Made by a program: the position numbers and the translations under genes. DNA of 64,000 bases from Clavelina lepadiformis (Eukaryota > Chordata > Ascidiacea > Aplousobranchia > Clavelinidae): NCBI RefSeq assembly GCF_947623445.1, contig NC_135245.1, positions 17,367,501-17,431,500 on the forward strand, written 5' to 3'. Shown here piece by piece: positions 46,281 through 56,660 of the stretch. Below the pieces are notes generated by a model. That model saw only the letters and a program-made list of their open reading frames with translations. It searched no databases and had not been told where the DNA came from. Each line of letters begins with the position of its first letter. The first letter of the stretch is position 1.

Positions 46281-48392
46281 ATGACATCTCAACTGTATGT
46301 TCTTTATGAACATGCTTCTGGATATGCACTTTTTCACGTTCAAGAAGTTGAAGATATTGGAGCTCTCTTGCCTACTGTTGAAAAGGCAATAACTGATTTC
46401 TCATTGTTTGCCAGTACAGTGAAATTGGTTGCATTTTCACCATTCAAGTCATCCACAAATGCATTGGATAACATCAACGCTGTGTCTGAGGGAATTTTGC
46501 ATGATGATTTGAAATTATTTTTGCAAACAAATGTGCCCAAAAACAAGAAAGGTAATGTGCAGCTTGGAATCGGAGACACACGCATTTCGGCGACCATCCA
46601 AGAAGAAACGGGTATAAAATGCTCAAATATTGAAGTAGTTGCTGAAATCTTGAGAGGGCTTCGTGTTCATTTTCCAAACATGGTAAAAGGTTTGACAATG
46701 CAGGCTGAAGCAAAAGCACAATTGGGTTTAAGTCACAGCTATTCACGTGCAAAGGTGAAGTTTAACGTCAACAGAGCTGATAACATGATTATCCAAAGCA
46801 TTGCTCTTTTGGATCAGCTTGACAAAGACATCAACACATTTTCCATGAGAGTGAAGGAATGGTATTCCTACCACTTTCCAGAGCTTTCCAAAGTATGCAG
46901 TGACAACTACATGTACTGTAAGCTGGCAAAGCTTTTGGGTAATCGCAAAAGTTTGCCGGAAGATATTGAGGCAAAACTGGAAGAAGTAATAATGGATTCA
47001 TCAAAGGCTCAAGCTATTTTGTCTGCTTCTAAAATGTCCATGGGTATGGATGTCTCTCCCATTGATCTGATCAATATTGAATCTTTCTGCAGTCGCGTGA
47101 TTTCATTGACCGATTACAGAAAGAGTTTGGTAGAGTATCTTCACAAAAGAATGCAATCAGTTGCACCAAATCTTTCTACCCTCATTGGCGATGTGGTGGG
47201 AGCAAGACTGATTTCTCATGCTGGAAGTCTTACAAGCTTAGCCAAATATCCTGCTTCCACAGTTCAGATTCTCGGTGCTGAAAAAGCTTTGTTTAGAGCT
47301 CTTAAGTCTCGTGGCAATACTCCAAAATATGGGCTGATATTTCACTCTACGTTTATCGGCAGAGCAGGATCCAAAAACAAAGGTAGAATATCTAGATATC
47401 TGGCCAACAAATGTTCAATTGCATCTCGCATTGACTGCTTCACTGAACATCCGAATACGGTGTTTGGACAAAAACTTCGAGATCAAGTTGAAGAACGACT
47501 GAAGTTTTACGAAAGTGGAGAAGCTCCCAGGAAAAATGCTGATGTCATGAAGGAGGCAGTCCTGGAAGCGAGTGCATTTGTTGAAGCTCAGAAGGAAGAG
47601 CACGATGCTATAAATTTAGACGAATCGATGAAAAAGAAAAAGAAGAAGAAACGTAAGACAGAACCAGAAGTGTTGAATGACGAACCAGAAGTGAAAAAAA
47701 CAAAAGCGGACGAGGAAGCGGCACCAGTGGAAACCAAGACTCCAAAGAGTGATAAAAAGAAGAAGAAAAAAAGAGAAGTTTCTCTGAATCAGTCTGAAGT
47801 TGTAATGGAAGATGATGCGCCAAAATCCGAAAAGAAGAAGAAAAAAAAGAAGTCTATAGTCAGTGATGCGGTAGGAGATGGTAGTGCTGAAGCTGAGCTG
47901 GAAGAAGAAAAGATGGTTATTTCTGGAGAAAAACAATCATCAATCATTCAAAGTGAAGAGCCGAAATCTGAAAAGAAAAAGAAGAAAAAAAAGAAAGATC
48001 AGCAATCAGAGGAAATAAATGAGTCTGTTGCTGAACCAGAAAGTACTCCTGTAACTACGGAAACACCAAAAAAGAAGAAGAAAAAAGATAAATCCATCCT
48101 GAGTGAAAATGCTGAACAGCTTGAAGTGGAAGCAAGTGCTACAAAGAAGAAGAAAAAGAAGAAAAATGATGCCTCGCAGGCCGCTGGGAATGATGATGTG
48201 AATAATGAGGAGAAGAAACCAAAGGAAGAAGACATCAATACATCGGTTATTAATGAAAATGGTGATGTTGAGACCAAAGCCAAAAAGAAGAAGAAGAGGA
48301 AGTCCTTGAATGAATCTGCAGTGTCCGAAAAAGGAGCGGAAGAAAATGTGAATGCTGTAAAAACAAAGAAGAAAAAAAAGATTGTTGCCTAA
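46281..48392 (+). CDS. NOP56: Nucleolar box C/D snoRNP protein NOP56, intronless
   Basis: Core protein of box C/D snoRNPs, needed for 2'-O-methylation of rRNA in the nucleolus. One exon of 703 residues (human 594). The N-terminal NOP5NT part reads [14 protein letters not shown], where NOP56 rather than NOP58 wording is seen. The coiled-coil/NOSIC region includes [18 protein letters not shown] and [18 protein letters not shown]. The Nop domain carries [20 protein letters not shown] and [20 protein letters not shown], the snoRNA/15.5K-contacting surface. From about residue 440 the tail is built of roughly eight Lys clusters separated by acidic spacers, longer than in human. The complete lack of introns is unusual beside the intron-rich genes here. 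Confidence 0.96.
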   Translation: MTSQLYVLYEHASGYALFHVQEVEDIGALLPTVEKAITDFSLFASTVKLVAFSPFKSSTNALDNINAVSEGILHDDLKLFLQTNVPKNKKGNVQLGIGDTRISATIQEETGIKCSNIEVVAEILRGLRVHFPNMVKGLTMQAEAKAQLGLSHSYSRAKVKFNVNRADNMIIQSIALLDQLDKDINTFSMRVKEWYSYHFPELSKVCSDNYMYCKLAKLLGNRKSLPEDIEAKLEEVIMDSSKAQAILSASKMSMGMDVSPIDLINIESFCSRVISLTDYRKSLVEYLHKRMQSVAPNLSTLIGDVVGARLISHAGSLTSLAKYPASTVQILGAEKALFRALKSRGNTPKYGLIFHSTFIGRAGSKNKGRISRYLANKCSIASRIDCFTEHPNTVFGQKLRDQVEERLKFYESGEAPRKNADVMKEAVLEASAFVEAQKEEHDAINLDESMKKKKKKKRKTEPEVLNDEPEVKKTKADEEAAPVETKTPKSDKKKKKKREVSLNQSEVVMEDDAPKSEKKKKKKKSIVSDAVGDGSAEAELEEEKMVISGEKQSSIIQSEEPKSEKKKKKKKKDQQSEEINESVAEPESTPVTTETPKKKKKKDKSILSENAEQLEVEASATKKKKKKKNDASQAAGNDDVNNEEKKPKEEDINTSVINENGDVETKAKKKKKRKSLNESAVSEKGAEENVNAVKTKKKKKIVA

Positions 48393-49052
48393 ACTTAAAT
48401 TTATCAAAACCATTTGACATTAAGATAGCATTGGATTATTGAAACTTAAGAAAACTACACTGCCAATGTACTTTGCAAATACTGAACATAGTGATGATTT
48501 CGACTGCAATTCTGATAATAAGGCTGCTTATTTACTTGAATGTTTCATAATTTTATGAGTGATGCGTAGCTGCTTAGTTTGTATAACCTTAGATTGGATT
48601 GGACCCTTAAAAAGTGTTTTAAATTTCAAGTTGATAAGTAAATTGTAGATCAAGTATGTATGAAAATTTTTACTTACACTGCGCCATTTAACAAGCGTGT
48701 TGTTACTTTCTGTACTCTTTTGCCAACACAAGTTTTCCAATCTAGTGTGTAGGATTTCTGTTAAATTTAATGACAATATATGAAGTGTTCATACTGCCAT
48801 CATGTCATATTTGTTTCCTGAATAATTTTTGATTGGTATATGATTCTTTTGACCTGTAAATTACCGGTATGTATGTCTTAAAAAGGTTGCAGCTGAATAT
48901 TTTGTGTGAAGTATTTCATACACTGGTGCTATTTTATGGTGAATTTTTAAACATGCTAATCGCTTCTTGTGTCATATTCGATACAGGGGCATAGGGTTGT
49001 AATAAAACTAAACTTTACTTGGTTAAGCATAAGCTCCACCAAGCCCTTGACT
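48393..49052. other. Spacer NOP56 / LPCAT copy 1
   Basis: 660 bp with the NOP56 3' end and the upstream region of the next gene. No conserved open frame or repeat seen. Confidence 0.4.
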
Positions 49053-50654
49053 ATGTCTGATGAATCTGAGCAGCAAGTAAGAATGAAAGACTTTCCAAGG
49101 CAGAAGTCGTTTATGGAACCCGATGTCAATCCATTCATACACAAAATAAAACTAACAACAGCACAAAAAATACAAGTTGCTATAATGTCTGTTACAATTG
49201 CACCGATTCGAATTTTTATGTTTTTTTTCTCCCTATTTATCATGTGGATATTTGCACGAATAATTACAATTGGAATGAAAGTCCATGTATCAGAGCCAGT
49301 TGGACAAGTTCGTGCCGCCTTGTGCAATAGTCTTCGACTTATGGGGAGAATAGGGCTGTTTTTTGTCGGATTGCATAACATAGAAGTAAGGGGTAAAAGG
49401 GCAATGGCAGAGGAGGCACCTATTATGGTCGTTGCTCCTCATTCTACATTTTTTGATGTTTTCATTGCTTTTGTTACCGAACCGCTGCCATCTTCTGTGT
49501 CACGGATTGAAAACTATGAAACGCCCTTGTTTGGAAGGCTAATCCAAACAATGCAACCTGTCTATGTTTCAAGAAAAGACCCTGATTCAAGGAGGAAAGC
49601 CATCGACGAATTGAAACGCCGATCAAGCGTCAAGGGAAAATGGCCGCAAGTTTTAGTTTTTCCTGAAGGCACTTGTACTAACAGAAAATCGCTGATCACA
49701 TTTAAAGCAGGGTCTTTTATACCGGCTGTTCCTGTGCAACCAGTTGCTATTGAGTACTTGAATGATATTGACACAGTGACGTGGACGATGTCTGGTCCTG
49801 GAGGTTTCACTCTTCTCTGGTTGACACTGTGTCAGTTTCAGCTAAAGGTCCGGGTCACTTATTTGCCAGTTTACGTTCCCAACCGGACAGAGAAAGAGAA
49901 TCCCAAGCTTTACGCCAACAATGTCAAAAGAGTGATGGCCGAAGTACTTAATGTACCTTGCACTGATCATACGTTTGAAGATTGCAGACTAATGCGACAT
50001 GCAGCCCACTTAAATCTACCGATGGAATCTGGTTTGGTGGAGTTTAGTAAACTAAGCAGGAAACTTGGGATGGACATTGACAGTGTTCAGAACAGGCTCG
50101 CCGAATTTGCACAAATTGCTTGTGAGCGTTCAGATGGTAGGATATCTATTGATGATTTTGCCAGGTTTCTCAACGTACCTATCACTCCAGCATTGCAGGA
50201 AATGTTTGACTTGTATGACCGTAACCAGTCAGGTGTCATTGACTTTCGTGAATATGTAATTGGTCTGTCATTGGTGTCACAACCTGCTGTTACTGAAGAC
50301 ACAGTCCGATTGGCGTTTAAGGTCTTCGATAGTGATCAAAACGGCACCATCTCTAAGGAAGAATTTAACCACGTTCTGTTCTCTACTTTCGGAGATGAAA
50401 TAAATGGTAAAGACATATTCAACGATATCAAAAAGTCATGCCCTGACAGGGTTGCTTATGAAGAGTTTTATGCTTTTGTTAAAGCAAGGCCTGAGTATGC
50501 AAAGTTGTTTGTCTGGTACAAAGATATGGGCGAAGATAAGATAGAGAATGAAATTTCCGACAACATGTTATCTTCTACAACTAATCAACATGTGAATTCA
50601 CCACGAAATCGTCTTCAGAAGTCAAATAAAGTTGATGATAGTTTGGTTGATTAA
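49053..50654 (+). CDS. Lysophosphatidylcholine acyltransferase LPCAT1/2-like, copy 1
   Basis: Membrane acyltransferase (PlsC family) that reacylates lysophospholipids with acyl-CoA, in ER or lipid-droplet membranes. Single exon, 533 residues from the ATG at 49053; the frame opens 28 codons earlier but without ATG. A hydrophobic hairpin at about 41-75 is the membrane anchor. Motif I HSTFFD (H130, D135) is the HX4D active site; motif III FPEGTCTNR is at 203-211 and motif IV VPVQP at about 226-230. Two complete EF-hand loops follow, at 389-400 (DRNQSGVIDFRE) and 426-437 (DSDQNGTISKEE), as in LPCAT2. Human LPCAT2 is 544 residues. No introns, tandem with the next gene, which is more diverged. Confidence 0.93.
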   Translation: MSDESEQQVRMKDFPRQKSFMEPDVNPFIHKIKLTTAQKIQVAIMSVTIAPIRIFMFFFSLFIMWIFARIITIGMKVHVSEPVGQVRAALCNSLRLMGRIGLFFVGLHNIEVRGKRAMAEEAPIMVVAPHSTFFDVFIAFVTEPLPSSVSRIENYETPLFGRLIQTMQPVYVSRKDPDSRRKAIDELKRRSSVKGKWPQVLVFPEGTCTNRKSLITFKAGSFIPAVPVQPVAIEYLNDIDTVTWTMSGPGGFTLLWLTLCQFQLKVRVTYLPVYVPNRTEKENPKLYANNVKRVMAEVLNVPCTDHTFEDCRLMRHAAHLNLPMESGLVEFSKLSRKLGMDIDSVQNRLAEFAQIACERSDGRISIDDFARFLNVPITPALQEMFDLYDRNQSGVIDFREYVIGLSLVSQPAVTEDTVRLAFKVFDSDQNGTISKEEFNHVLFSTFGDEINGKDIFNDIKKSCPDRVAYEEFYAFVKARPEYAKLFVWYKDMGEDKIENEISDNMLSSTTNQHVNSPRNRLQKSNKVDDSLVD

Positions 50655-52507
50655 AATACGTCAACTCTGGGTTTTGCTTTTATCTGGCTCAGGGTACATA
50701 AAATCTAAATATTTTTACTTGAGTCTTAGAAAATTTTGTTTATAAGAATATTTTGCGTTTTAATTTTATTCATTAATATACTAAGGACAAAGAATTTTAT
50801 TGACTTTTTTTGTTATTTGATTGTAGTTTTGATTTCATTCAAGTATTCATCTTGCTGTATATTTTATCATATTGCCTAAGTTCTTAACGTTTCTAAAGTT
50901 TTTCATACTTTACACAAGTTTTAACCATGATATGATTTTTATAAATGACAAAAGTTAGAATGAAAATTTGAACAATTTATTCATTGATAAATTCAAAATT
51001 GACACTCAATATGCACAGATTTTTTCTTGCACAAGTTCTGATTCTGCACAAGACGTAGCATCTTGTTTTCTGCCTGTCTGGCTTCACAGATTGTTCCCAC
51101 CTTAAATTTCTGCGTTGGTACAGTTATTGAAACCTCATGCTTATCTTGTAATAATGCCATTTGCTCAGTAAATAAACAGCACCATGTCACACAAAAATAG
51201 GCGGCAATAGTAAAATCTTATAGTTTCATGTATTTAAATATATTTAGATATGTTTGCAGTATGAAATTATCTGTAATTTTAACCTTACGTGTTATTGCTA
51301 TATTGGTGTGATTATTGTTATTTGTAGTAATTGTTTAAATGTTGTTTGAGGGTTCTTCATGTTTCGTATATACTGTACCTAAAAGTTTTATTGCCATGTA
51401 TTCCATTCGGTGTAAACATGCCATGTGTCATGTTGTGTAACACTCACTTGCCTTGGCCACGTGTTTGTATAGTGGGTTATATAACTCTCCTATGTAACAT
51501 GTTTGGTTAACGCCACTGTAACTGGATCAGTTATCGTAAATTGAACTGTTGCAACGTGTTCTTTGCATACATTTCTCTGGTGCCAGCATGTGTGATGCAC
51601 TTGAATAAGCGCCAACATTCTGCTGACAAGAAGGTTTAAGTGCTGGGTATGCTGATTTCTGTTTATATTCAGCAAAACTGCAATTAAGCTTTTGCAGTTG
51701 CAGTATACTGTGCTGAGTTTATAAACTACATTGTGTAGGTTAAGAAAAATAAACTCTGTATTAGGCCAATGAAGTTGTTTTATCCATGATTTAGTGATTT
51801 GCTTTGAAAGTGATGTACATACAACCTAAAAATAACAGTGTAAAATAATTTAGGTAAAATTAGAATAGAATTTCTTGGCTGTGTTTTATATAAATTGTTT
51901 CTGTCGAATCAATATCTGCCTTGAGGTAATTTTCCAAGGAAAAAATATGGGTAGTTATTAAATGTCTAGGGTGCCTGCAGGAAGAATTTTATCTGACGTT
52001 CTTTTCAAATATTTTTGCCTGAATGTGTTTGTATTAGGTTTCGCATGCACTTTTGAAATTGTTTTATAATGTAGGTAATGTCTAATACTTGAGAACATGA
52101 GCACTTGCTAGAAACTTTAATCAGTCTATGAAAGCATTAGATAATGACAACATGTATAATTGTATATTGTCAAGTAACTCCTTATTTTGTGTGCTAACTA
52201 GTGGCATATTTTATGATTCTATTTTATGGAAACATGTTTATTTGAAATTCAAAAATGTGGTTTCATCAGATACTAGTGAGCTGACACTCCAGCAGCTAGC
52301 GTATGTAGTGAATACAAAAGGTGTATCTACATTCATAGGGGTCAGGGATATGTTTTGTGTATTCATGATTATTTGTTAATTAAGTATATATTTACATTTG
52401 CTGGCAATGACGGCAGTTTAACAATTTTTGTTTGCCAAATAAAATTTAGTTGAATTAGTTAAGAATTTAATAAGTTCCTTGATCACTGTAAAGACTTTTT
52501 GTGTGAC
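50655..52507. other. Spacer between the two LPCAT genes
   Basis: 1.85 kb of AT-rich sequence, no supported gene. Includes the 3' flank of copy 1. Nothing else recognised. Confidence 0.4.
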
Positions 52508-54013
52508 ATGTCAACACATTTAAATGGATCATCTGTTAATCAAAACAATGGCAAGAAGTCTGTAAATGAATCTGTTAAGGAATGCAATCCCTTTGTTCAC
52601 AGACTTCAACTTACTAAAGCACAGAAATGTCAGATTTTTTTTATGACATTAACCATTTTTCCCGTTCGGTTGGTTCTGGGTTTATCAGTCTTCTTTTTCA
52701 GTTGGTTTTTGGCGTTACTTTTCACAGTCGGTACATCACCGAATACTTCATCACCTGCTGGCCCAGTTCGACGTGCTTTATACCAGTTTCTGCAATATTG
52801 TGGAAAATTGATTATATTTTTGATTGGTTTTAGTTTTACTGTGAAAGGTAAACGAGCCAGCGTTGAAGAAGCCCCTGTGCTCATAGCAACACCACATTCA
52901 TCACTTTGGGACATACTTGTTCTGTTTGCCACGTCTCCTTTTCCCAGCGCTTTGTCTAAATATGAAAATTTCAAAATACCAATATTTCGTACGTTGTTGA
53001 GGGCGATTCAGCCAGTTCTAGTTCATAGAAATGAAGCTATGTCAACTCAACAAACAGTCGACATTATTCTCAAACGTGCCAAGGAGGGCAAGAAATGGCC
53101 TCAGCTTACTGTCTTTCCGGAAGGCACCTGCTCAAACAAGAAACATATGATACGCTTTAAGCTGGGCGCTTTTTTAGCCGGGACACCTGTACAGCCGATG
53201 ATTATTCGATACAAAAGCAGCCTTGACAGCTTTACATGGACTGAGTGTGGCCCAACTGCATTTTACTTAATCTGGTTAACGTTATGCCAATTCCAAAGCC
53301 ATATGGAGGTTGAATATCTTCCTGTTTATAAGCCAACAGCTGAAGAAATCAAAGACCCGAAGCTTTATGCCAACAATGTACGAGATCAACTGGCCAAAAA
53401 GCTTAGAGTGCCCTGTTCCGACCATACATATGAAGACAGATTGCTAATGAGAAAAGCAAAGAAACTTCATTTTCCCATGGAAGCGGCCATCGTACAATTT
53501 CATTATGTTAAAACTAAATACAAACTGAACCTTGACGAAGCCATGAAGAGATTAGAAGAGTTTTCGCAGATTTCTCTGCCTCGTCAAGATGGATTTGCTG
53601 ACGCAGATGACTTCAACAAGTATTTTAGTTGTAATGAACAAATCGTGAATGCTCTTTTTAGTGAACTTGATGTAAATCAAAAAGGAATACTGAGTTTTCG
53701 TGAATTTGTCATTGGCAGTGCTTCTATTCGTGAGAAACTAGCTAGCAACCAAAATTTGGAATCTTGCCACACTTTGCTCAACAAATTACTGGTCACTTCA
53801 ACTGACCACGGTGGTGACAAGCATGATTTTGGTGAAGAGCTTCTAATTTTGTCACAGAAAGTTTGTCAACAGCTTAATATGGATGATGTAGCAGTTCCAA
53901 AAGAAACCTTTTTTCAATTTTTGCAAGAAAACCCGATGTATCTATTTCTCTTCCTGCTTTATCAGAGAAAAAAGCTAGTTGCTGGTAATAACTTGCAGCT
54001 TAGCTTACAATAA
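52508..54013 (+). CDS. LPCAT1/2-like acyltransferase, copy 2
   Basis: Paralogue of the gene at 49053, also a single exon, 501 residues. Start taken at the ATG at 52508. The membrane hairpin is at about 42-74, the active-site motif HSSLWD at 130-135 (same position as in copy 1), and FPEGTCSN at 203-210. The anchoring phrase CSDHTYED matches CTDHTFED of copy 1. The calcium part has decayed: one EF-like loop (DVNQKGILSFRE) is partly kept with Ser where Asp stood, and the second loop of copy 1 is gone. It is therefore probably an enzyme with altered calcium response. Order, orientation and lack of introns suggest tandem duplication of one intronless gene. Confidence 0.92.
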   Translation: MSTHLNGSSVNQNNGKKSVNESVKECNPFVHRLQLTKAQKCQIFFMTLTIFPVRLVLGLSVFFFSWFLALLFTVGTSPNTSSPAGPVRRALYQFLQYCGKLIIFLIGFSFTVKGKRASVEEAPVLIATPHSSLWDILVLFATSPFPSALSKYENFKIPIFRTLLRAIQPVLVHRNEAMSTQQTVDIILKRAKEGKKWPQLTVFPEGTCSNKKHMIRFKLGAFLAGTPVQPMIIRYKSSLDSFTWTECGPTAFYLIWLTLCQFQSHMEVEYLPVYKPTAEEIKDPKLYANNVRDQLAKKLRVPCSDHTYEDRLLMRKAKKLHFPMEAAIVQFHYVKTKYKLNLDEAMKRLEEFSQISLPRQDGFADADDFNKYFSCNEQIVNALFSELDVNQKGILSFREFVIGSASIREKLASNQNLESCHTLLNKLLVTSTDHGGDKHDFGEELLILSQKVCQQLNMDDVAVPKETFFQFLQENPMYLFLFLLYQRKKLVAGNNLQLSLQ

Positions 54014-56040
54014 GTGTTTAAGGTACATATCGACACACTACATACATGCTGGTATGCTTAGTTATAGAACAAGCTTATTTTGAAAATTTATTTTTGAAAC
54101 ATTTTTTTCTTTTTTGTATAGTTTCTTTCAAAGTTATGCAAATATAGCTTTTTGATACAGTAGATTTCGCCTAATTAATCCAAGTTGATTTTAACTTTAA
54201 TAAGCAAACACACAGAAAATACAAAACAAAAAATGGGTAGAATTGCAATTTCTATCATTATCAACTTTATGATTTATAATAAAGAAACAGCATAGTGACA
54301 TGGCTTTGTAAAAATTATTTATGGCATGTTTATAGACAAGTTTGATCTAAGTGAAATATAAACAAAACATGAGATTGGTATATGCTGCTGTCATTGTATG
54401 TTAAAAATGCAATTGTTTCTTCATGTTAGAATACAAGTAGATTTTAAAGTGGAATTAAGATTTAACAACCGGCATAATTTCGTATAAAAATTTCATCCCA
54501 TGGTACCGGTGTAATAGACAGCGAGTTTTATTATCCGTGAGTTCGCTAACTGGCTTCTACTGTATTATCAGTTTATGCGTTGATTTCCATCAGTGTTTTG
54601 TGCTTTTCTAATTTTTTTTTTTGGTTACTGATGTTTTATTATTATCTTTCTTCAAAAATAGCGTATCCAGTTACACTTTTTGCATTGTCTAATTCTTGCT
54701 AGAGAGATTAAAGTAATCAAGGATTCAAAATATTTTGCTGTAAGGTAAACGCCTACATACATTTTTGCTACTTGGTAAGGTGGGAATTATTCGTTCTTTA
54801 ACTCTTTACAGTTAAGAAGCATACACTTTTATCTTATGATTATCTTGCATACTGATTTTTGAGTTGATTTTGAAATGGTAGTCATTTAACAATTCTATAT
54901 TTCAATGATTTTATTGTATTTTAAATATATGTTTCAATCGTAAAGTTTTATTTGCCTTCATACAGTGCTTTGTTTTTTGATATACTATAGATTTTATTTA
55001 CTTTTCAAGGGGCCTAAAGAAGTTTTACTTCTATCAATGACATAATAAAGCTATTATGACTTGTTAAAAAAATTTTTAAATTTTTGTGTATAGGTTGACA
55101 TATTACTGCACAGGAAAATTTAGTATCATGTTATTATAACACGTGTAAGATAACTCAATTTTTCTTGGTAACAACAGTTTAAGCAAATTTTTTTGATTAT
55201 TAGTTTCAGTTATGCATTATACAAATAACCTCATTGTACAATTTGTCTCATTATTAATCACATACAGTTACTTATTAATTTATTAATGTTTATCAAGCAT
55301 TTTTTAGCGCACTGTATGTCTTTATGTGTTGGCTATACCACGTTGCTGTGTCCAGCTTTTGTGATGTTTCTTGCAATAGTAATATTATGCATTTTTTATT
55401 TGTTACCTTATGATACCTTATTCTTTGTCGTATTTTGTCATTGTTTTTTTACCTGATGGATGGTATTCATCACGAAATGATAACCATAGACTAATACACT
55501 GAGAACATTATGAAGTGTTATGTATAGTATAATGACGTCACAGGAAATGACAAGACTCCCAGTATGATAACAAACTATTTTATCCTGCACATTCTTAGTA
55601 AACAGTTTTAGCTTGTTATGTTAGAAATCGATTCTGAGCTGCCCAAGTGGTGCATGTACACAGATTTCGGCAAAGAATACCAACAAGATTGCAGACACTT
55701 TTTTACAAGCAATTGCTAAAGGCAGCTCTTAATTGTTAAAAACATTAAAGCCACTGCGTTTTATGTCCGTAGTCGTTGACCGACCGTGCAAAAAGAAACA
55801 CTGAAGTTGTCATCCATATTGTATTTACAAGTATCATCACTATGTAATTAAATGGATCCCTTTGTTTTGTTTCTAATTCCCGACTTGCAAACTGATTACG
55901 TTCATTACCCATTTTTGATGCGACAAAATGCAAAGATCAAGCAATTCAAATCAGTTTACAGAAAGTAGCATATTCTATCAAAAAAAGTAAAAACATTTAA
56001 AACAAGTGCCAAAGTATAGTCACCCTAATGCATAACAACA
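54014..56040. other. Spacer, one probable MITE
   Basis: AT-rich sequence without a supported gene. A TA-flanked candidate MITE is listed at 54158; the rest holds nothing I can name. Confidence 0.4.
54158..54562. mobile_element. Candidate TA-flanked MITE (pogo/mariner-like)
   Basis: Left end CAGTAGATTTCGCC and inverted right end CAGTAGAAGCC, each adjacent to TA. The inverted match is firm only for about 7-8 bp, so this is tentative. Confidence 0.4.
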
Positions 56041-56049
56041 ATTTATATT

Positions 56050-56660
56050 TGCAAACAAGTACAACTTGCAAAACTAGCACAACAATATTTTTATATTACT
56101 GAGATTATTATAAGTAAATGACAAAAAAGTTTGCATCTTTGGAATAATTAACAAAACTAAACACCTTGCATAATTCTGTCAGCATAGTAAAACTTGAAAA
56201 AAGAAAATTCGTACATTAAAAGTAAACCAAGAAAATTTGTAAATATTTTACTTTACACATTTACATTTCTGATGAAGCCTTCATACACGCAAGCTTTGAA
56301 AACTCACTTCTCCATTGGAATAAAAGTGCTTGAAAAACTAGGAAAACTAACAAGTGCTAAATGAAATGTACACTGCCAACTTGCAAAACTAGAACAACAA
56401 CATTTGTAGATTGCCGAGATTATTATTATACGTGCCAAAAATGTTTGCATCGTTGGAAAAAATAATTATTGCGTAATACTGTCAGCGTAGTAAAACTTGA
56501 AAAAGGAAAAATCTTACATTAAAACCGTTTGAAGATTGTTAAAAGTAAACAAAAAATTTAGATAATTAAGTAAATTCACATAACTTACATTTCTAATGTA
56601 GCCTACATACATGCAAGCTTTGAAAAATCACTTCTCCAATGGAATAAAAGTGAACTGTGG
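56050..56660. repeat. Tandem duplication of the P450 3' end
   Basis: A block at about 56060-56340 and another at about 56382-56660 align along their length, sharing CAACTTGCAAAACTAG, TGAGATTATTAT-like words, GTAGTAAAACTTGAAAAA, and CACTTCTCCA(A/T)TGGAATAAA. The second block overlaps the stop and last codons of the P450 gene; the first holds a copy of those codons. Confidence 0.8.

Noticed and set aside
46281-48392. NOP58 as identity
   Set aside because: NOP58 shares the Nop fold, but the N-terminus and [19 protein letters not shown] wording follow NOP56.
46340-48413. Several long minus-strand open frames over NOP56
   Set aside because: They mirror the Lys-rich sense frame (Phe/Leu-rich translation) and show no homology.
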